A DNA stretch of 64,000 nt from Sipunculus nudus (GCA_026874595.1 CM049318.1:48214456-48278455), one strand, 5' to 3'. Positions 1-13,356 are shown, counted from the first letter of the stretch. Numbers and translations are program-made. Notes: a model not told the origin generated them from the sequence alone.

Positions 1-2589
1 GTTTTCATACTGTTGTATACGTTTTAATTAATATCCTAGAGTGTACAATTATCTTAGACTTCAATGTAGGCATTCACGTACTAATCATGAATCTTTCTTC
101 ATGCTTTATGTTCAGCATTTTACATTTTTATTCTATATGTGTTCCATATTCAACGCGCTCGCTCACTCATCCCTAACAAGGATCTGTTCGGCAAACTAAC
201 CTGTTCGGGTAGTTGCTCTCTCACTGCTATGCAGTGCTGAGGGACATGGCGTTGCCGCTACTTGATGGCGAGTTTGTCGAGACGGGTCCATTTAGGATGA
301 GTGTAGTAAATTTGCCTCTCATGTATATACAATTGAAATGTTCGCTTGACCCAGGACCCTATTAAAAATCAGCACAATAGATATGACTATTTATTTGTTG
401 ATTCATAGGAATTCATCTGACTCAAACAGTACATATTATATATCTTCATCATCAGCTTACATATAAACAGCCTATCACATAAAATGAGACGAAAAGCAAG
501 AACATTTCAAAGTACAAACCTGCATTCTAAGGAATGCAAGCCGCTGCCATATGGGGGTTCCCTGTTGTGGTATGCTCCCAAAACCGTGTTTGCTTTCTCT
601 TACTGGGCCCATATTCCCTGCAAAAGTGACACTACATTTGTGAAAGTCCCGTGATTACGTTCCTGAATCCGGATCATAAACCAGATCCACACCAAAATCT
701 AATCGGGTCTTCATTGGCGTATTTCCGGAATTCCCTAAAATGTTCATGATTTTCCGTTCATGATTGCGTGAGGTTTTTTTTGTGATCATGCAATGAGCGC
801 ATTATCACCAGAAGGTTGTGACTTGTTTATTTTATTATCTTTATCTATAAAGTAAGGATAGTATAACCAGATGACTGTTTCTATAAATTGTTGTATATTA
901 ACATGCCGTATCATGTATCGATTTTAGCGTGGGAACGTGTGTTTAAGAAACCCAGGTGTTTTATTTGATGTTGGTTTCAGTTCAGTCGGAATTCTATGAG
1001 AATTGTTTCTTGTCAGATTCATCAGCTTTAGTCTAGACGGTTTCCTGTAATAACATCGCTTACTGTAGACTTCAAAGGCAATTCACCTGCAAACTTGATT
1101 TTTTTTCATAATGTAAAGAACGCTAGTAAAATGTCAGATAAGTAATAGTTATTAGATAATGACCAAGAAAAGTTACAAATTTAACCGAAATCTACACTCA
1201 TAGCAATTCAAGCACCTGTACTCAAAGGCAGAGACTGCGTCAAGCCAGTGATTTGTTTGACGGCGAGAAGCACTTGTGTATCGTGTGTTCTGTGTATAAA
1301 CAACACCGCGTCTCGAGGAGTACATTCCTAAGCCACGTGTGCGACGATCATGTGACCAACGGCCTTGGTGCATGGTGAACATTCTGTGTACTGTGCTTAC
1401 AGCGACTTCAGGATTAAGCAGGACCCTGTGCTTCTGTGTATTTATATAGCCTCAAGGGATTTTTGTACCATGTACCTGGAACTCCTCTCCAGAGAAATGT
1501 TAGTTTATTTTTATTATACTTTTATTGTTTATGTTACACACGTCTTTCTCATCTTTTTGAGTGTATGTGAGAGCTTCAGGCAGCTTAATCCACCGTTTTA
1601 AAGAACCTGGAAAGTCCATTCCTACGGGGGTGTAACACGCATACGGAGGCAAAAAGTCACAAGGATGGTTAAATGTACCTTTTTTATAACACTGTGTGAA
1701 ACAAGAATTTACTTTTTATGGTAATGCATGTCACAAGAGTTTTACCCAATACCAGGCTATTGCAGCACTTCGTCTGACACTAATAGACATTTCCCGAGGT
1801 TTTTCTCTGAAAAATCAGAAAAAAATGGGAATCAGACTGAAACATCACTGGTCATTGGAAGTATTGCCTTTTATGAAACTTCACACAAACTGAGGGTCAT
1901 TAGTTGTGTTGAATGAATTGATGAGTTCAAGAAAGTCCACAGATCTATATTATATCTGGACAAAATCCAAATATGGGCTGTGTCTGGTCAGCACCGCCAA
2001 CCAAAGGACTGGCTGTTAGAGCACTGTCCACCACAGAACTGGCTGTGTGAGCACCGACCACCACATACTGGTTGTGTCAGCACTCAATATCGGGGGGTTT
2101 GGGGGGGGTGGGGGGTGGATGATTACATTGCCCCCCCCCCTTGCTGAGAAGTGGGAGATATTAACCCCCTCTCCAAGATCCAGAAGACTCAGTAGGTTGT
2201 ACAATATTAATGTTGATTTATGTCGTTTATCTTATATTAGACCTTTAGTCTTTCATCTACTCCTATGTATCAACTTTAAGTTTTCGAGAATAATCTCAAA
2301 TTTTCGATGGATAAAAAGTCCGATACATTATTATCCGTCTCCGTAATCAGTCATTGCCTCGTTGTTGTATTGGGACCACTTTTTTTGGTGGGGGTTGAGG
2401 GCGGGGTGGGTAACTGTCTCTTTGTAGAAAAATAATGCTAAATTTCAGTGAGTAAATGGAGTGATTTCCATACTTTCTGATGCAATAAAACTTTTAAAGT
2501 ACATCCTATTCTTCGAGTGTGCAATCAGCCGAATAAAAAAAGCTAACCGTTAAGCTTGCATATATGATAAGTGTGTGTGTGTGTGTGTA

Positions 2590-2631
<42 letters not shown>

Positions 2632-3604
2632 TTTTCGTCAATTAACACAGGAAAAACTGAGACAGAAATAATATTTGATCTATTTCCAATTTCCAATTAC
2701 CGGTTTCCGTGACAGTATTGAAGCTAACAGGGCCCCTGAACTGGTAAGTGATGGCCAAACAGTTGTTGCGCTCCCCGTGTTTACTTTATTGGACGATGTT
2801 CTCGTTCAGTTGGTGACATGTATCGTTATAAAGTATGTGCGAACAGAAAACATTCTGCTAACAGTCACTGAATATTTGCTGTTCAGGAGGAAACCTTTAT
2901 GTTTCATGAATATGAATTCAGTTTGAAAAGATGTGGCAAGTGACGTATCACCGCTGGTTCGGAAGTCGCTGTGTTGGATGACGGGGTGTTGATCAATTCA
3001 TGTACACACGCCGTCGTGCTTTCCAGATCGCACAACTCTTATTTGTGCCAAGCGAGTATCACTTGTCACAAACACACACAGGTTGGGAGGGATAAACAAA
3101 TATGCTAAGGAAGTCCATGGAAAGTAAATGACTAGTAAAGTAAATTAATATGAAAATCAATGGCCATTTTAAGAGAAGTGTAATTTATATTTTCGCAGTG
3201 ACAAAGTACAAAGAGTCTGAAGAAGTAAGGTTTCGCGTCCTTCCGCCAATGACCTTGGGTTAATTAACTGTATCTGTTTAAATTCAACTGGTTTGGTTTC
3301 GCGTTTAAATTCAAATGCAATTTAATCGTCTATGTGTTCGATTTCGACATTCACTGGACATGCATCGGTATTTCCGGGACGATCCCATTTGAAACTGATG
3401 GTCTTCATTGTGGCACAGAATCGCATATAACATTCTGAATGTGCTACCAAAATAGCGAATAGCTGAATCAAGCAGGGATTTTTTACTTTGACCACATTTT
3501 ATAGAAATGAAGAAAGAACAAATCGGTGAAATCAAGAAAAAAAGTTTGAGATTTGAGATTTGAGATTGCGCAACCCCACATGTCGGCTGACGGTTCTTGG
3601 AAAT
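1..3604. other. Left flank, no gene seen
   Basis: No open frame here resembles a protein family, and the short ones lack supporting splice context. The stretch holds mononucleotide G and C runs near 2097-2145 and a GT/CT microsatellite at 2571-2632. A promoter or 5' non-coding exon of the lectin gene could lie here, but nothing in the sequence identifies one. Confidence 0.5.
2571..2632. repeat. Compound GT/CT microsatellite
   Basis: A run of GT dinucleotides is followed by ACG, a long run of CT dinucleotides and a short final GT run. It is a simple-sequence repeat and likely polymorphic in length. Confidence 0.95.
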
Positions 3605-3822
3605 ATGGTATCAAGTTTGATTTCTGTAGCGCCGGAGATATTGTGTTTTATGGGTTTTTGGATGATACATTACTGTTCTTCTGAGAGCACACTTGTTCTA
3701 CATACTGTAAAAGGGACGTGGGATGAAGCAAAGCAAATCTGTGACCATGATGGCGGGAGGCTTGTCAACATGAAGACACCGGCCTTACAGCAAGAGTTGA
3801 CGGTATACATGAATACAAACCA
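3605..3822 (+). CDS. Lectin exon 1: signal-like leader and start of lectin domain
   Basis: The exon ends at a strong donor (CA|GTAAGT) and leaves two bases of a codon. It encodes the leader and the first lectin block, with GTWDEAKQIC and GGRLVNMKT. The start is the second in-frame ATG; the first, at 3560, would add 15 residues ahead of the hydrophobic stretch. Confidence 0.65.
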
Positions 3823-6800
3823 GTAAGTCTGTGTATGTGTGAAAAGGGATATTACATGTTTTTATTGTCTCTCCCGCATACATTTTATAGATCGCCTCAG
3901 AAATTACAAATGTCAGAGTACAGGTTTATCTTGGATAAGTCTAGCAAATTATGTCCTCCATCATTCAAAATGTAATATTTATCGTGCACTTCAGTGACAA
4001 TTTGTTTAAAATGTTCAGATCTTACTGAAGTAACAAAAAATGTTCAAAGGATGAAGGTATATTGAGAGAAGTAATTCATTGATTTTAATATTATACATAA
4101 TACAACAGCTGATGTTAAATTTCTTTACGGCATATTGAGGATGATTCCTTGAACATAATATCTCGTGGCTGATCAGTACACAATGGGAGTAGAAAATCTG
4201 TGAAATAATAGCACCGAAGGGGACTGTTTATACATTTATAAACTAAATTATGTTCCATAAATATTAGTAAAGTTGTTAACAGAGAGTATCCATAGTTATT
4301 TAAAGTATAGATTATACGTGTTTCTTTTTGCACTAGAAAATGCATTTTATCCATTAGTGTTAGAAGGATGACTTATTATTGTCACCAATTGAGAAATTTA
4401 CTTCATGAATAATATACCATGATAAATATCTGGGGGCATAACATGTTCCTATCCAGACTAAGCTTGTTTCACTTAAAGATAGAAGTGCAAGCATTCATCA
4501 ATTATAGAATCAGGTCAACATGTGATAAACTTCTCAAATGCATTGTTCCTTGATTGATTACAGGTTAAACAAAACAGGAAATTATGACAGGAATAAATTA
4601 ATTTACTCTCTCTTGGAGAATGATCATCGATAAGGCTTCGAGTGCCGCCCATTATCGTGTTGCTGCTTTCATGCCCTCTTCCTTATATTTGACGGTTGTC
4701 TACTCCACACACCAAAGAATGTTTTTTTTATTTTTGTTCTGTTCTGTGATAGATGCCAGTGTTTAATACGTTTGAAATAAGGAACTGTAAAAGTTCGCAT
4801 ATGTTAACCGACACTGTCCGTACAAAAGGATCGACCATGCTGTCAACATAGCTGGTCAATGGCACTGTCCGTACAAAAGAATCGAACATGCTGTCAACAC
4901 AGGAAGTCAATGACGCTGTCCATAAAAAAGAATCGTCCATGATGTCAACACAGCTGGTCAATGGCACTGCCGTACAAAAGAATCGAACATGCTGTCAACA
5001 CAGGTCGTCAATGACGCTGTCCGTAAAAAAATGAATCGATCATGCTGTTAACACAGCTCGTCAATGACACAGTCCGTACAAAGAAAGCGACTATGCTGTC
5101 AACACAGCTCGTCAATGACACAGTCCGTACAAAGAAAGCGATAATGCTGTCAACACAGGTCGTCAATGACGCTGTCCGTAAAAAAATGAATCGATCATGC
5201 TGTTAACACAGCTCGTCAATGACACAGTCCGTACAAAGAAAGCGACTATGCTGTCAACACAGCTCGTCAATGACACAGTCCGTTCAAAGGAAGCGATTAT
5301 GCTATTAACACAGCTCGTCAATGACACAGTCCGTACATAGTAAGCGATTATGCTGTTAACACAGCTCGTCAATGACACAGTCCGTACATAGTAAGCGATT
5401 ATGCTGTTAACACAGCTCGTCAATGACACAGTCCGTACATAGGAAGCGTTTATGCTGTTAACACAGCTCGTCAATGACACAGTCCGTACAAAGGAAGTGA
5501 TTATGCTGTTAACACAACTCGTCAATGACACAGTCCGTACAAAGGAAGTGATTATGCTGTCAACACAGCTGGTCAATGACACTGTCAGTACAAAGGAAGC
5601 GACCATGCAGCTGGACACCTGCCATCATGCATGATTAAATTGTCAGTCATACATGTAGATGAACTGCAAATGTAATCATTATTCTTATTATGTATTTAAT
5701 TAGTTATAAACTGACATAAATAAAAATCACAATTGGTTTTACTAGTAGTAGTAGCAGCAGTATTAGTGATAATATTCCTGGAAGTAGTAGTTTTAGTTGT
5801 AACAGCAGAAGAAGTAGCAGAAATATTATCTAAAGTTATCTCTTGGGCTCTTACAACCAGAATTATGGCCGCTTTCGTGTCCGAAAACAAGATATACGAC
5901 TATTACTGAAGCAAAAGTGGTAGAGTAGAGGCGGTGTAGCTACAGCATGTATTTGACCATGGTTGGCATGGCTATCTTTGCAAGGTACTCAAGTGAGTGT
6001 TAACCCTACGAATCGGCATAGAACATTGGCATGTAAACTAGTGCTTGTTGTGGGATTGAAAGCCATTCCATTAATCGAATATAAACTTACTATGTATAAA
6101 GCTGAATCAATGTTTCGCGTAAACGTGCCTCATCCTTTATGCACCCGCAGTTCAGTTTTTGCTGTTGCAACCGGGAAAAACCAAGAGCCAATTGTAGAAG
6201 TAACATCTCATTTTCTTCACATTAAGTGCCCATACTTTCAGATATGTTGATCATTCAGCAGTAATTTTGGTCCCATATGGAATCTAAATATACTTATTAA
6301 TAACAATATGTACACAAGAAATATGTGCTCAAAAGCCTTTGGACAGATCTGTCGAACAATCGCATAGGAGAAAACTCTTAATTGAGTACCCTGTAGCGCT
6401 ATCCATGCCAAACATGGTTAGGCGATACATGCTGTAGCTAGTGGCGGCGATGCTCTATGCAGGGCAAAAGGTAACAAGATGAAGCGCGATGGTTAAATTG
6501 ACATTGTTTGAACGGTTGTTATTCTAAACATTTTGTTTTGCAGTCCTGGGGTGACTGAGTTTTGGATGGGCCTACGGAACAACGGGTCTGTTAGGACCTT
6601 ATGGAGATGGTCCGACGGCACACAGGCAAATCTGGGAACATTCAATAAATGGGACAGTGCAGTTGGGGAGCCGGACAACCTGGCCAAGGACTTCTGTGTT
6701 CGAGCCTACCTGAAGAATTACGTGTACTATTGGAGGACTAAGAAATGTACCAGCAAATATTATTACGTCTGTGAACTTGGTAAGAACAATCGCAAAGGAG

Positions 6801-9800
6801 TAACAGCCTGAAGAGAAACAAGCTCGATCATACATCCGTTACAGAGGCGTTATAAGATATTTTGCGAAATGGAATTAACTTTTGTTTATTAATATGTACG
6901 CAGGGTAACAAATAAATCACACATAAAAGAGTCTTATTTCGGTCCGATCGAGCATTAGGAAATCAACATTCGTTATCCGATAGGTTTTTAACTCCTCATA
7001 TAGAAAAGTAGGGAGTGAAATGACTTTATACAGTTTAAGAACCCTTGATATTATCCAAGCACCCGCTAAAAACAGTCACCACATCTGTATGACTGAAAAG
7101 TATAGTCCTCTGGTGCGAAAACCTGGGTCCAAAATATTCAAGTTGATGATGTACCTGGACTTAATTTTTGAATGAACTGGTCGTCACGATCAAGATTCAA
7201 TATATTTAAACCTTTAATCTTATTCCCCAAAGGGTATTACCACAACTTCATTTATAAAAGAGACTCGGCATACGCTGAAGAAAAAAACCTTAAGCGATAA
7301 GAGAAATCAACAAGGGACCCATGGGTCACGGTGCTCAGCTGAATTTTGAAAAGTTTAGCAAATGCAAAATATGCTTATTTCTGTTGTGATTGTTTTAATT
7401 GTATTAACATACTTAAAGATAAGAGGAAAAGGGTCCCTACTTGGTTATAGTAAAATATTTAAAATATGATTGCAAAACTTATACTCTGAAAAGGCTGCTC
7501 TATAAAATAGAGTCAAATTTTTTAGATACTGTGTCGCATGTATAATATTTACAGATAGACCGACAGGTGGACAGAAAGGATTTATACTTATATATTACTT
7601 TAACGGGAAAAATGCTTTTGAACTTATATTAAAACTTTTTTTAGCATATCCATTAATAGTTTTTAATTATTATTTTTTTTAATTTACAAATTTTATAAAT
7701 TTGCATGACTGAAATTTAATACTGAAATTAGTATTCAATTTCAGACATGGTGAAAAAGAATGCAAAGTATTTACTCTTCTCAAGTAATAAGTTCCTCATC
7801 TTATGAACATCCAGCAATACATCACTTAGTGAACACAATTAAATGTGCACTTTAATAATTGTAACACCTTGTCATGTAATACAAAATCCAAAATGTTGCA
7901 TAATTCTGGAAAAAGTATGAATTCAACTTTATTGATTTTAAACTTGATTTATTTTACATGGATTGTACAACTAGTTATAATTACTAATACGAGGCACTCT
8001 CCATGGCTTGGATGTTGGTGTTACGTGGTCTTTAAAGAGGTTCCTGCATCCTGTCCATGGAGGGGAGAGGGGAAGGGGGGGGGGGGGGGGGGGGGGGGGG
8101 GAGGTCGGTAGGGCAGAGGGAAACCCTAGCCAAGCTGGGCCACGGCAGCTGCCTGGAGTGAAAGGTTTTACATAAGCTAGGTAAGGGCTGCGTCGCTCAG
8201 TGCAAACCACTGTACTGAGTTTGCTTTGGTGTAAATAAAACTTGACATGGTGTAGGATAACTAGAAGAAAAGCTACTTTTTACCAATTTCTTTGAAGTTG
8301 CAGATTTTAAAAGAATAAATCCTTATGGGTATATGCTGTGAAAATTAAATCAACAGTGCTTACAGGGGAAAATGTGCTATGGTTATAGTTGGGCAATATT
8401 TAAGGTATCGATTTTACAATAATGCCAATAACTTAAAATATTACAAAATTCTGATCTAATATTAAACATACAATTAAATCTTAATTAACTATAATTATAT
8501 GCTTGAAAAAGGTTTTCTATCCTCAACAGTTATCATGTTAAGTCAGTAATATCTTTCCTGATTTTTGACAAGGTACAATTTGTTGGGGCCCATAACGTCA
8601 ACAAATTATGCAATATTCACCTAATTTGTGGCATGTACATATATAGGAAATATATGGAAGAACAGTTACGCCTTATATAGCAAAACAACACCAAAGGCTT
8701 TCATGGTAGGCAGTATTGAAGTGTAACAAGGCTTGTTGTTAACAATACTTGACTTATTCTTCTTAAACTTGAATATAAGCAATACAATTTTTTAACAACA
8801 ACTTTTAAATTTCAAATTATATATGCTCAAATCTGTCCATCATGTGAAAATAAAATTAAATGTATTTACAGGGAAACTGTACCATAATCAAAGTTGGGCA
8901 AAATTTAATTTAATTATTTGATATTTATGCTAATAATTTACAAGATTTACACAATTTTGATCTAATTTCTGGTATACAATTCAAAAGAAATTGAATATAG
9001 TTATATGCTTGAAATAAGCTCTCTAGCTAGAGAAATTATCACGGTGAGTAAATATATTTCATAATTTTTGACAAAGTGCATTAAACTTGGGCCAATAACT
9101 TAAAAGATTTATGCAATACTGACCTATTTTGTGGCATGTTAATGGGAAATATATTCAGAAATGATTATTCAAAATATGAAGAGATTAACACCAGTGAATT
9201 TCATAGTGGAGAGTTATTAAGTGTATCACTGGGTTTTTACTGGAAAACGGATTTTCTTTTCTTAATTTCTAAAAAGAACGAACTCGCAATGACCAAGTTT
9301 AGGGTTTGGTAGGAGAACTTAGTGACTTCTAACTGTATGTCGAATTTTGGATTCGTAGCTCTAACGGTTTCAAAACTTGCCCTGTAACAGCTAGCCGGCC
9401 GGACAAAGGACCATGACTATAGCTTAGATGACTCATAGTCAGGTGAGCTAAAACGGCTTGAAAAAAGATATCCTCTTTGAATGGACAAGGCAGAAAATTT
9501 GTTGTATCGGGACATGATGATGATGTGTGTGTATAAGGGGGGGGGGGGGGGGGTTGCTCAAAATAGTGTTTTTGTCCAGTAGCTGGCAGAATATTACGGT
9601 GGCTGATTTAGGACACAGAAAAAAAAATATTTATCTCGTGATCTCGAGATAACATCTCGAGATCTCGACATAGAATTTCGCACAAAAAAAAATTTTAGGA
9701 AGCAAAAAAAAATTTTTAGGAAGCAAAAAAAAAAAAAAAATTTAGGAAGCAAAAAAAAAAAAAATTTTAGGAAGCATAAAATAAAATTTTATGAAGCAAA

Positions 9801-12068
9801 AAAAAATTTTTAGGAAGCAAAAGAAAATTTTAGGAAGCAAAAAAAAAATTAGGAAGCAAAAAAAAAAAAAAAAAATTAGGAAGAAACCCCAGCTGGGAAT
9901 GGGTCTTTTAACGCCACTTTGACGTATAAACATTTAATCTAAAGGCTACTTGTATACAAGGCACTTGAGCAAGTTTTAACATACAGATAAAAACATGTAA
10001 CCGAGTTATTGAAAGATCACTAGTTGATATTCGTTAGAGCATGTGAAGCAATGCAGTATTTGTCATTTACAGAAATCTGTAATCTCTGAATTGAAGCCAG
10101 ATGTTTCTGCCGGACGTCTTTCTATTACGATCGGTGGCAATTTTTGCATCCCCCCCCCCCCCCCCCCGACCCATGTTATAAAAAAACGTGGATACAGACA
10201 AAGACACCGCCTTTACCCATTGCATTGGCTCATTTTTATGAAAGGTTAATAGATTATGTTTACCTAGATTATGTTTATGATTACTTTCACTTCTTTAATA
10301 TGTATATGCAGAGTTAGCCTGTATTACAAAGATTCTATAAATAAGGCAGGTGAATAACGACTTTAAGACCAAAGCAGAGCATTTTGCTGAAGAAAAATCA
10401 TGATGAGAAATGATCGCAATTTTAAACCGTTTATTTATGAATATAAAACATTTATGAAGATAGGTTGATTAAATTAATCTGAGCAACAGTAAGAGCTATA
10501 GTGGATCAAGACTTGGGCTTTAGGGGTTGAAGCAACGCCCCTCCCCTCCCCCCCCCCCCCCCCCCGCGTACCTACCCGAAAACACAGTAATCAGTTTAAG
10601 CATATTTTAATTTATGATGGTCTAATACATGTTCCATAAAACAACACACCATTTCAATAAAACAAAAGCTGAAAGAAATTGTACAAAAAGCGTGTTTCTA
10701 TAAGAAGCTCATATTTGTTTGTATTCTTAAAATAATAAGGTACCCACAATGCATGCATGCAGACCTAAACATTTCTATTTGAGTGATTTCACAGACATGG
10801 CTCCGAATCCGCCGTTCAGGTAGAATGTTTCAGATTCTTTAGGCTTTGACATCTTCCTTACGGATATGAATAATTAAATATTGAATTTATTTTGAACTTT
10901 TCTTCAACTCGCCTTATCTCAGGGATTATTTTGTATTACCGTTCAGTTAAATACAGTATACATGGTCTTTGTTTTAAAATTGCAATAGTAAGCACTCTTA
11001 ACGTATACTGTCCCCGTAAGGTTGCTTTGTTTTATGTCAAATCAGCTTCGAATGGTTCGTATAAGTGTGACATTTTTTCTGGAGATTTTTTTATTTTGCT
11101 TCCTAAAATTTTTTTTTTTGCTTTCTAAAATTTTTTTGTTTTGCTTCCTAAAACTTTTTTTTTTTGCTTCCTAAATTTTTTTTTTGCTTCCTAAAAATTT
11201 TTTTTTGCTTCCTAAATTTTTTTTTTGCTTCCTAAGAATTTTTTTTTTTGCTTCCTAAAATTTTTTTTTGCTTCCTAAAATTTTTTTTTTTTGCGAAATT
11301 CTATGTCGAGATCTCGAGATAAATATTTTTTTCTTCTGTGTCCTAAATCAGCCACCGTAGAATATAGTTCAGCGTGTCATAATTTTGGGTTTAAGCGCTT
11401 AGTCTCGTTTCTTTTTATCAAGGTATTCTATATAGTATCTTGTTTATCCTGTTAAATTTGTCTTCGGGTCTTTTTACATCTTAACTGTATTCTAAATTTC
11501 AGTCCATGCTACAACAACGATTGAACAAACAACTGTACCACTTACCGCTCCACAAGATGTCACCATGACAACGAATTCCGCGTCACTGACTAAGACTACA
11601 AGAAAAGATGATGACTCGACAACACCCAGTCACCAGGGGACAACAGCAACAAACTTGGTGACGTCATTGATAACTTCAACAGAACCGTCAACTGAGTCTT
11701 CTGAAACAGTTACCATAACAACGAGTGGAAATCCGACGGAAGATACGAAAGAAATGACAAGTGCCATGTCCCTGACACAGGGGGACTCTACTGTGTATCA
11801 TATGAAAACTCGCGGGAAACCATCCACGACAGTTTATTGGAAACTTACAAATTACGAACCTGAAACCCGTGGTCACCATGACAGCCCATCGGCGCAGCCT
11901 ACAGAATTACTTGAGGCAGACCAGCGTCTAGGTAGCGTTTTAATTGGCAGCCTCGGTCTGTTAATTGTCGCCATTTTTATTTGTTGCGTGACTGCTGCTG
12001 ATATGAAAACGTTCAGGGACAATTTAAAAGTGATGTGTATGAACATTAAAAGTCGCTGTACAAGATAA
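3605..12068 (+). CDS. Transmembrane C-type lectin, three exons (3605-3822, 6544-6779, 11503-12068)
   Basis: The spliced product is about 339 residues, a predicted cell-surface type I membrane protein. Residues ~1-27 form a hydrophobic signal-like segment. Residues ~28-151 form a C-type lectin domain with the WDEAKQIC, FWMGLR, WRWSDGT and YYVCEL blocks and the expected disulphide cysteines (AKQIC with YVCEL; DFC with KKC). The next ~115 residues are Thr/Ser-rich and mucin-like, a probable O-glycosylated stalk. A transmembrane helix (GSLGLLIVAIFICCV) and a short basic tail follow. Introns have GT-AG ends and keep frame (phases 2 and 1). The Ca2+-site motif reads EPDN, but the WND strand is WRT, so classical Ca2+-dependent sugar binding is doubtful. 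The start ATG at 3605 gives a signal-like leader; an upstream leader exon using the TTTCTGTAG acceptor near 3630 is a possible alternative. Confidence 0.75.
4806..5611. repeat. 51-bp minisatellite, about 16 copies, lectin intron 1
   Basis: The unit contains the strings ACACAGCTCGTCAATGACAC and GTCCGTACA and repeats every 51 bp. The left third is more diverged; the copies at 5320-5480 are nearly identical. A longer block of about 153 bp (three units) is itself repeated near 5017 and 5169. Because 51 is a multiple of three, both strands show repetitive open frames, which I treat as a by-product of the period. Confidence 0.9.
5612..6543. other. Rest of lectin intron 1
   Basis: Nothing recognisable apart from AGT/AGC-type trinucleotide-rich sequence near 5740-5825. 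The intron ends in a normal acceptor, TTTTGCAG, directly before exon 2. Confidence 0.5.
6544..6779 (+). CDS. Lectin exon 2: core of the C-type lectin domain
   Basis: Flanked by TTTTGCAG and G|GTAAGA. It encodes the FWMGLRNN, WRWSDGT, GEPDN, DFCVRA, KKC and YYVCEL blocks of a C-type lectin domain. EPDN occupies the position of the EPN/QPD sugar-specificity motif. The later WND motif is replaced by WRT, which removes usual Ca2+ ligands. Confidence 0.88.
7309..9453 (+). mobile_element. Dispersed non-autonomous element, family 1, copy A
   Basis: Starts with AACAAG plus the perfect palindrome GACCCATGGGTC and the subterminal motif GCTCAGCTGA (7333-7342). It ends with the near inverted counterpart TCAGGTGAGC (9439-9448, one mismatch) before an A-rich tail. 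The AT-rich core carries phrases shared with the copy at 44185-48651. No transposase is encoded. It lies in lectin intron 2. Assignment to a Helentron/HINE-like class is inference. Confidence 0.6.
7941..8031 (-). repeat. 3' fragment of a tRNA-derived SINE
   Basis: The phrases TTTATTTTACATGGATTGTA and GAGGCACTCTCCATGG match the SINE at 59524-59775 in the same orientation. Only the tRNA-unrelated half is present; the promoter half is missing. A long G run (about 8077-8100) follows. Confidence 0.7.
9597..11357. mobile_element. Foldback-type element with long terminal inverted repeats
   Basis: The two ends are inverted copies. Each starts CGGTGGCTGATTTAGGACAC and is flanked by TA (9595-9596 and 11358-11359). 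Inside each end lies ATCTCGAGAT-rich sequence and then an array of about nine units of AGGAAGC followed by an A run (left about 9684-9886, right about 11096-11292 on the opposite strand). The ~1.2-kb middle contains C runs and no convincing gene. The TA flanks fit a Tc1/mariner-type target duplication. The element lies in lectin intron 2. Confidence 0.85.
11503..12068 (+). CDS. Lectin exon 3: mucin-like stalk, transmembrane helix, tail, stop
   Basis: The acceptor AAATTTCAG precedes the exon and the frame continues from exon 2 (a split valine codon). The first ~125 codons are rich in Thr and Ser, typical of an O-glycosylated stalk. The segment GSLGLLIVAIFICCV is a membrane helix, followed by a basic cytoplasmic tail ending in KSRCTR and a stop. 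No cytoplasmic signalling motif (for example ITAM or ITIM) is visible. Confidence 0.8.
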
Positions 12069-13162
12069 AAATGGTGGCTTGTGCATACACAGCTTCCAGT
12101 GAGCTGCGACGTTCAACACAAACTATTTTATAGAACATAAAAAACATCTAAAAAAAGGCGGTTTTGATTAATTTTAGTACATGCCTTCATTAGCTACCCG
12201 GAGCACACAGTTCTCTTTAGCATATTTAGAAATTTTGCCTTTATTTTAATATGGTCTAACCAGAAAAAAAACTCAGTTGCTTCACGTCGTTCAGCTTCAG
12301 CTAACTCATGACATGAATTATAGTGATTGATGATTATATATGAGTGGACCTTAATTTATTGCAATCCCTTATAATTCAATGTTTCAGTCCGAAAGTGCAT
12401 GCGAATGCCTTAGCATAATTTAACACAGGGGCGGATCAAGGATCTTCGAAAGGTTGGGGAGGGGCACACCTTAAGCACACTTATTATTTGTTTATTCAAA
12501 ATGAACAAAAAAGTAATTTTGACGCAAAAAAAACAAACTTAAAATAAAATTGCACACTGTAAGTAAATTTCATAAATTGAATAGCCAGGTTTGTTCATGT
12601 TATTTGCCTAATGGCTGGGATATAATTATGAAAGACATTAACTCAATTTTATCATGGAATATATGACTGAGGGGTTAACACTTACAAAACTACAAAATTA
12701 CATTGAAACTCACGTGAAATAAAACTGTACTGACGCCAGCCTCACATGGTAGATAAATGCTTTCGAAGATGAATGAGTATTACATGTGTCAAGGCAATCA
12801 GTGCATTAATTTCTGAGAGATATGTGCTTTTGAATATTTTACTCAGAATGGACCGTATACATTGACATTTCCAAACAGTTAATCAGTTTATAACAATTGG
12901 TTAGACCAATGTTAGTCAAATTTTGAATGCCACTACTGAAGCTCTTTATTTCAGTTTGATAAAATGAAAATATTCTACACACAAATATCACAAAGCACTA
13001 ATCTCCAAGGAGCTAAAATGTTGCTTTTTGTTTCTCGCAAAACTCGAAAAAGATTAATCGGGGTCTTAGTCGACCTACTTCCCAAGACATTTTAAAAGGA
13101 TATGTCTTTAAGTCATGATAAGGCTTATTGGGTCTAACGGTTGCGATTTGTCTCATGGAAAC
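12069..13162. other. 3' flank of the lectin gene
   Basis: No coding potential recognised. The lectin 3' UTR must begin here; I could not choose a polyadenylation site. A short piece near 13135-13155 resembles the GGTTACGATTTGTG phrase found near the 3' ends of dispersed elements elsewhere in the window. Confidence 0.4.
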
Positions 13163-13356
13163 TGTTCCGTTCACAGTTCATGCTCTAAGCGACTGACAAC
13201 TCAGATTAAAACTATAACAAGTTTATTTCAGTTCCAACATGGCGACCTCCACTCAGCTCGAACTCAACACGAGGCTAATGACGCCTTCCGGTTTACACCC
13301 ATAATATCCTCTATTATCGCTCGGGACAAGCCCTTATAATAATTACTCACGATACA
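13163..13356 (-). repeat. 3' LTR
   Basis: About 194 bp. On the - strand it starts TGTATCGTGAG and ends GGAACA, so it has TG...CA ends. It matches the copy at 20167-20351 apart from a few substitutions and a small length difference near 13312. Confidence 0.9.

Noticed and set aside
5163-5618. 151-codon repetitive frame on the - strand
   Set aside because: Produced by the 51-bp minisatellite (17 codons per unit) inside a lectin intron; the opposite strand is also open.
10892-11128. 78-codon + strand frame ending in Phe runs
   Set aside because: Runs into the A/T-run array at the right end of the foldback element; no homology.
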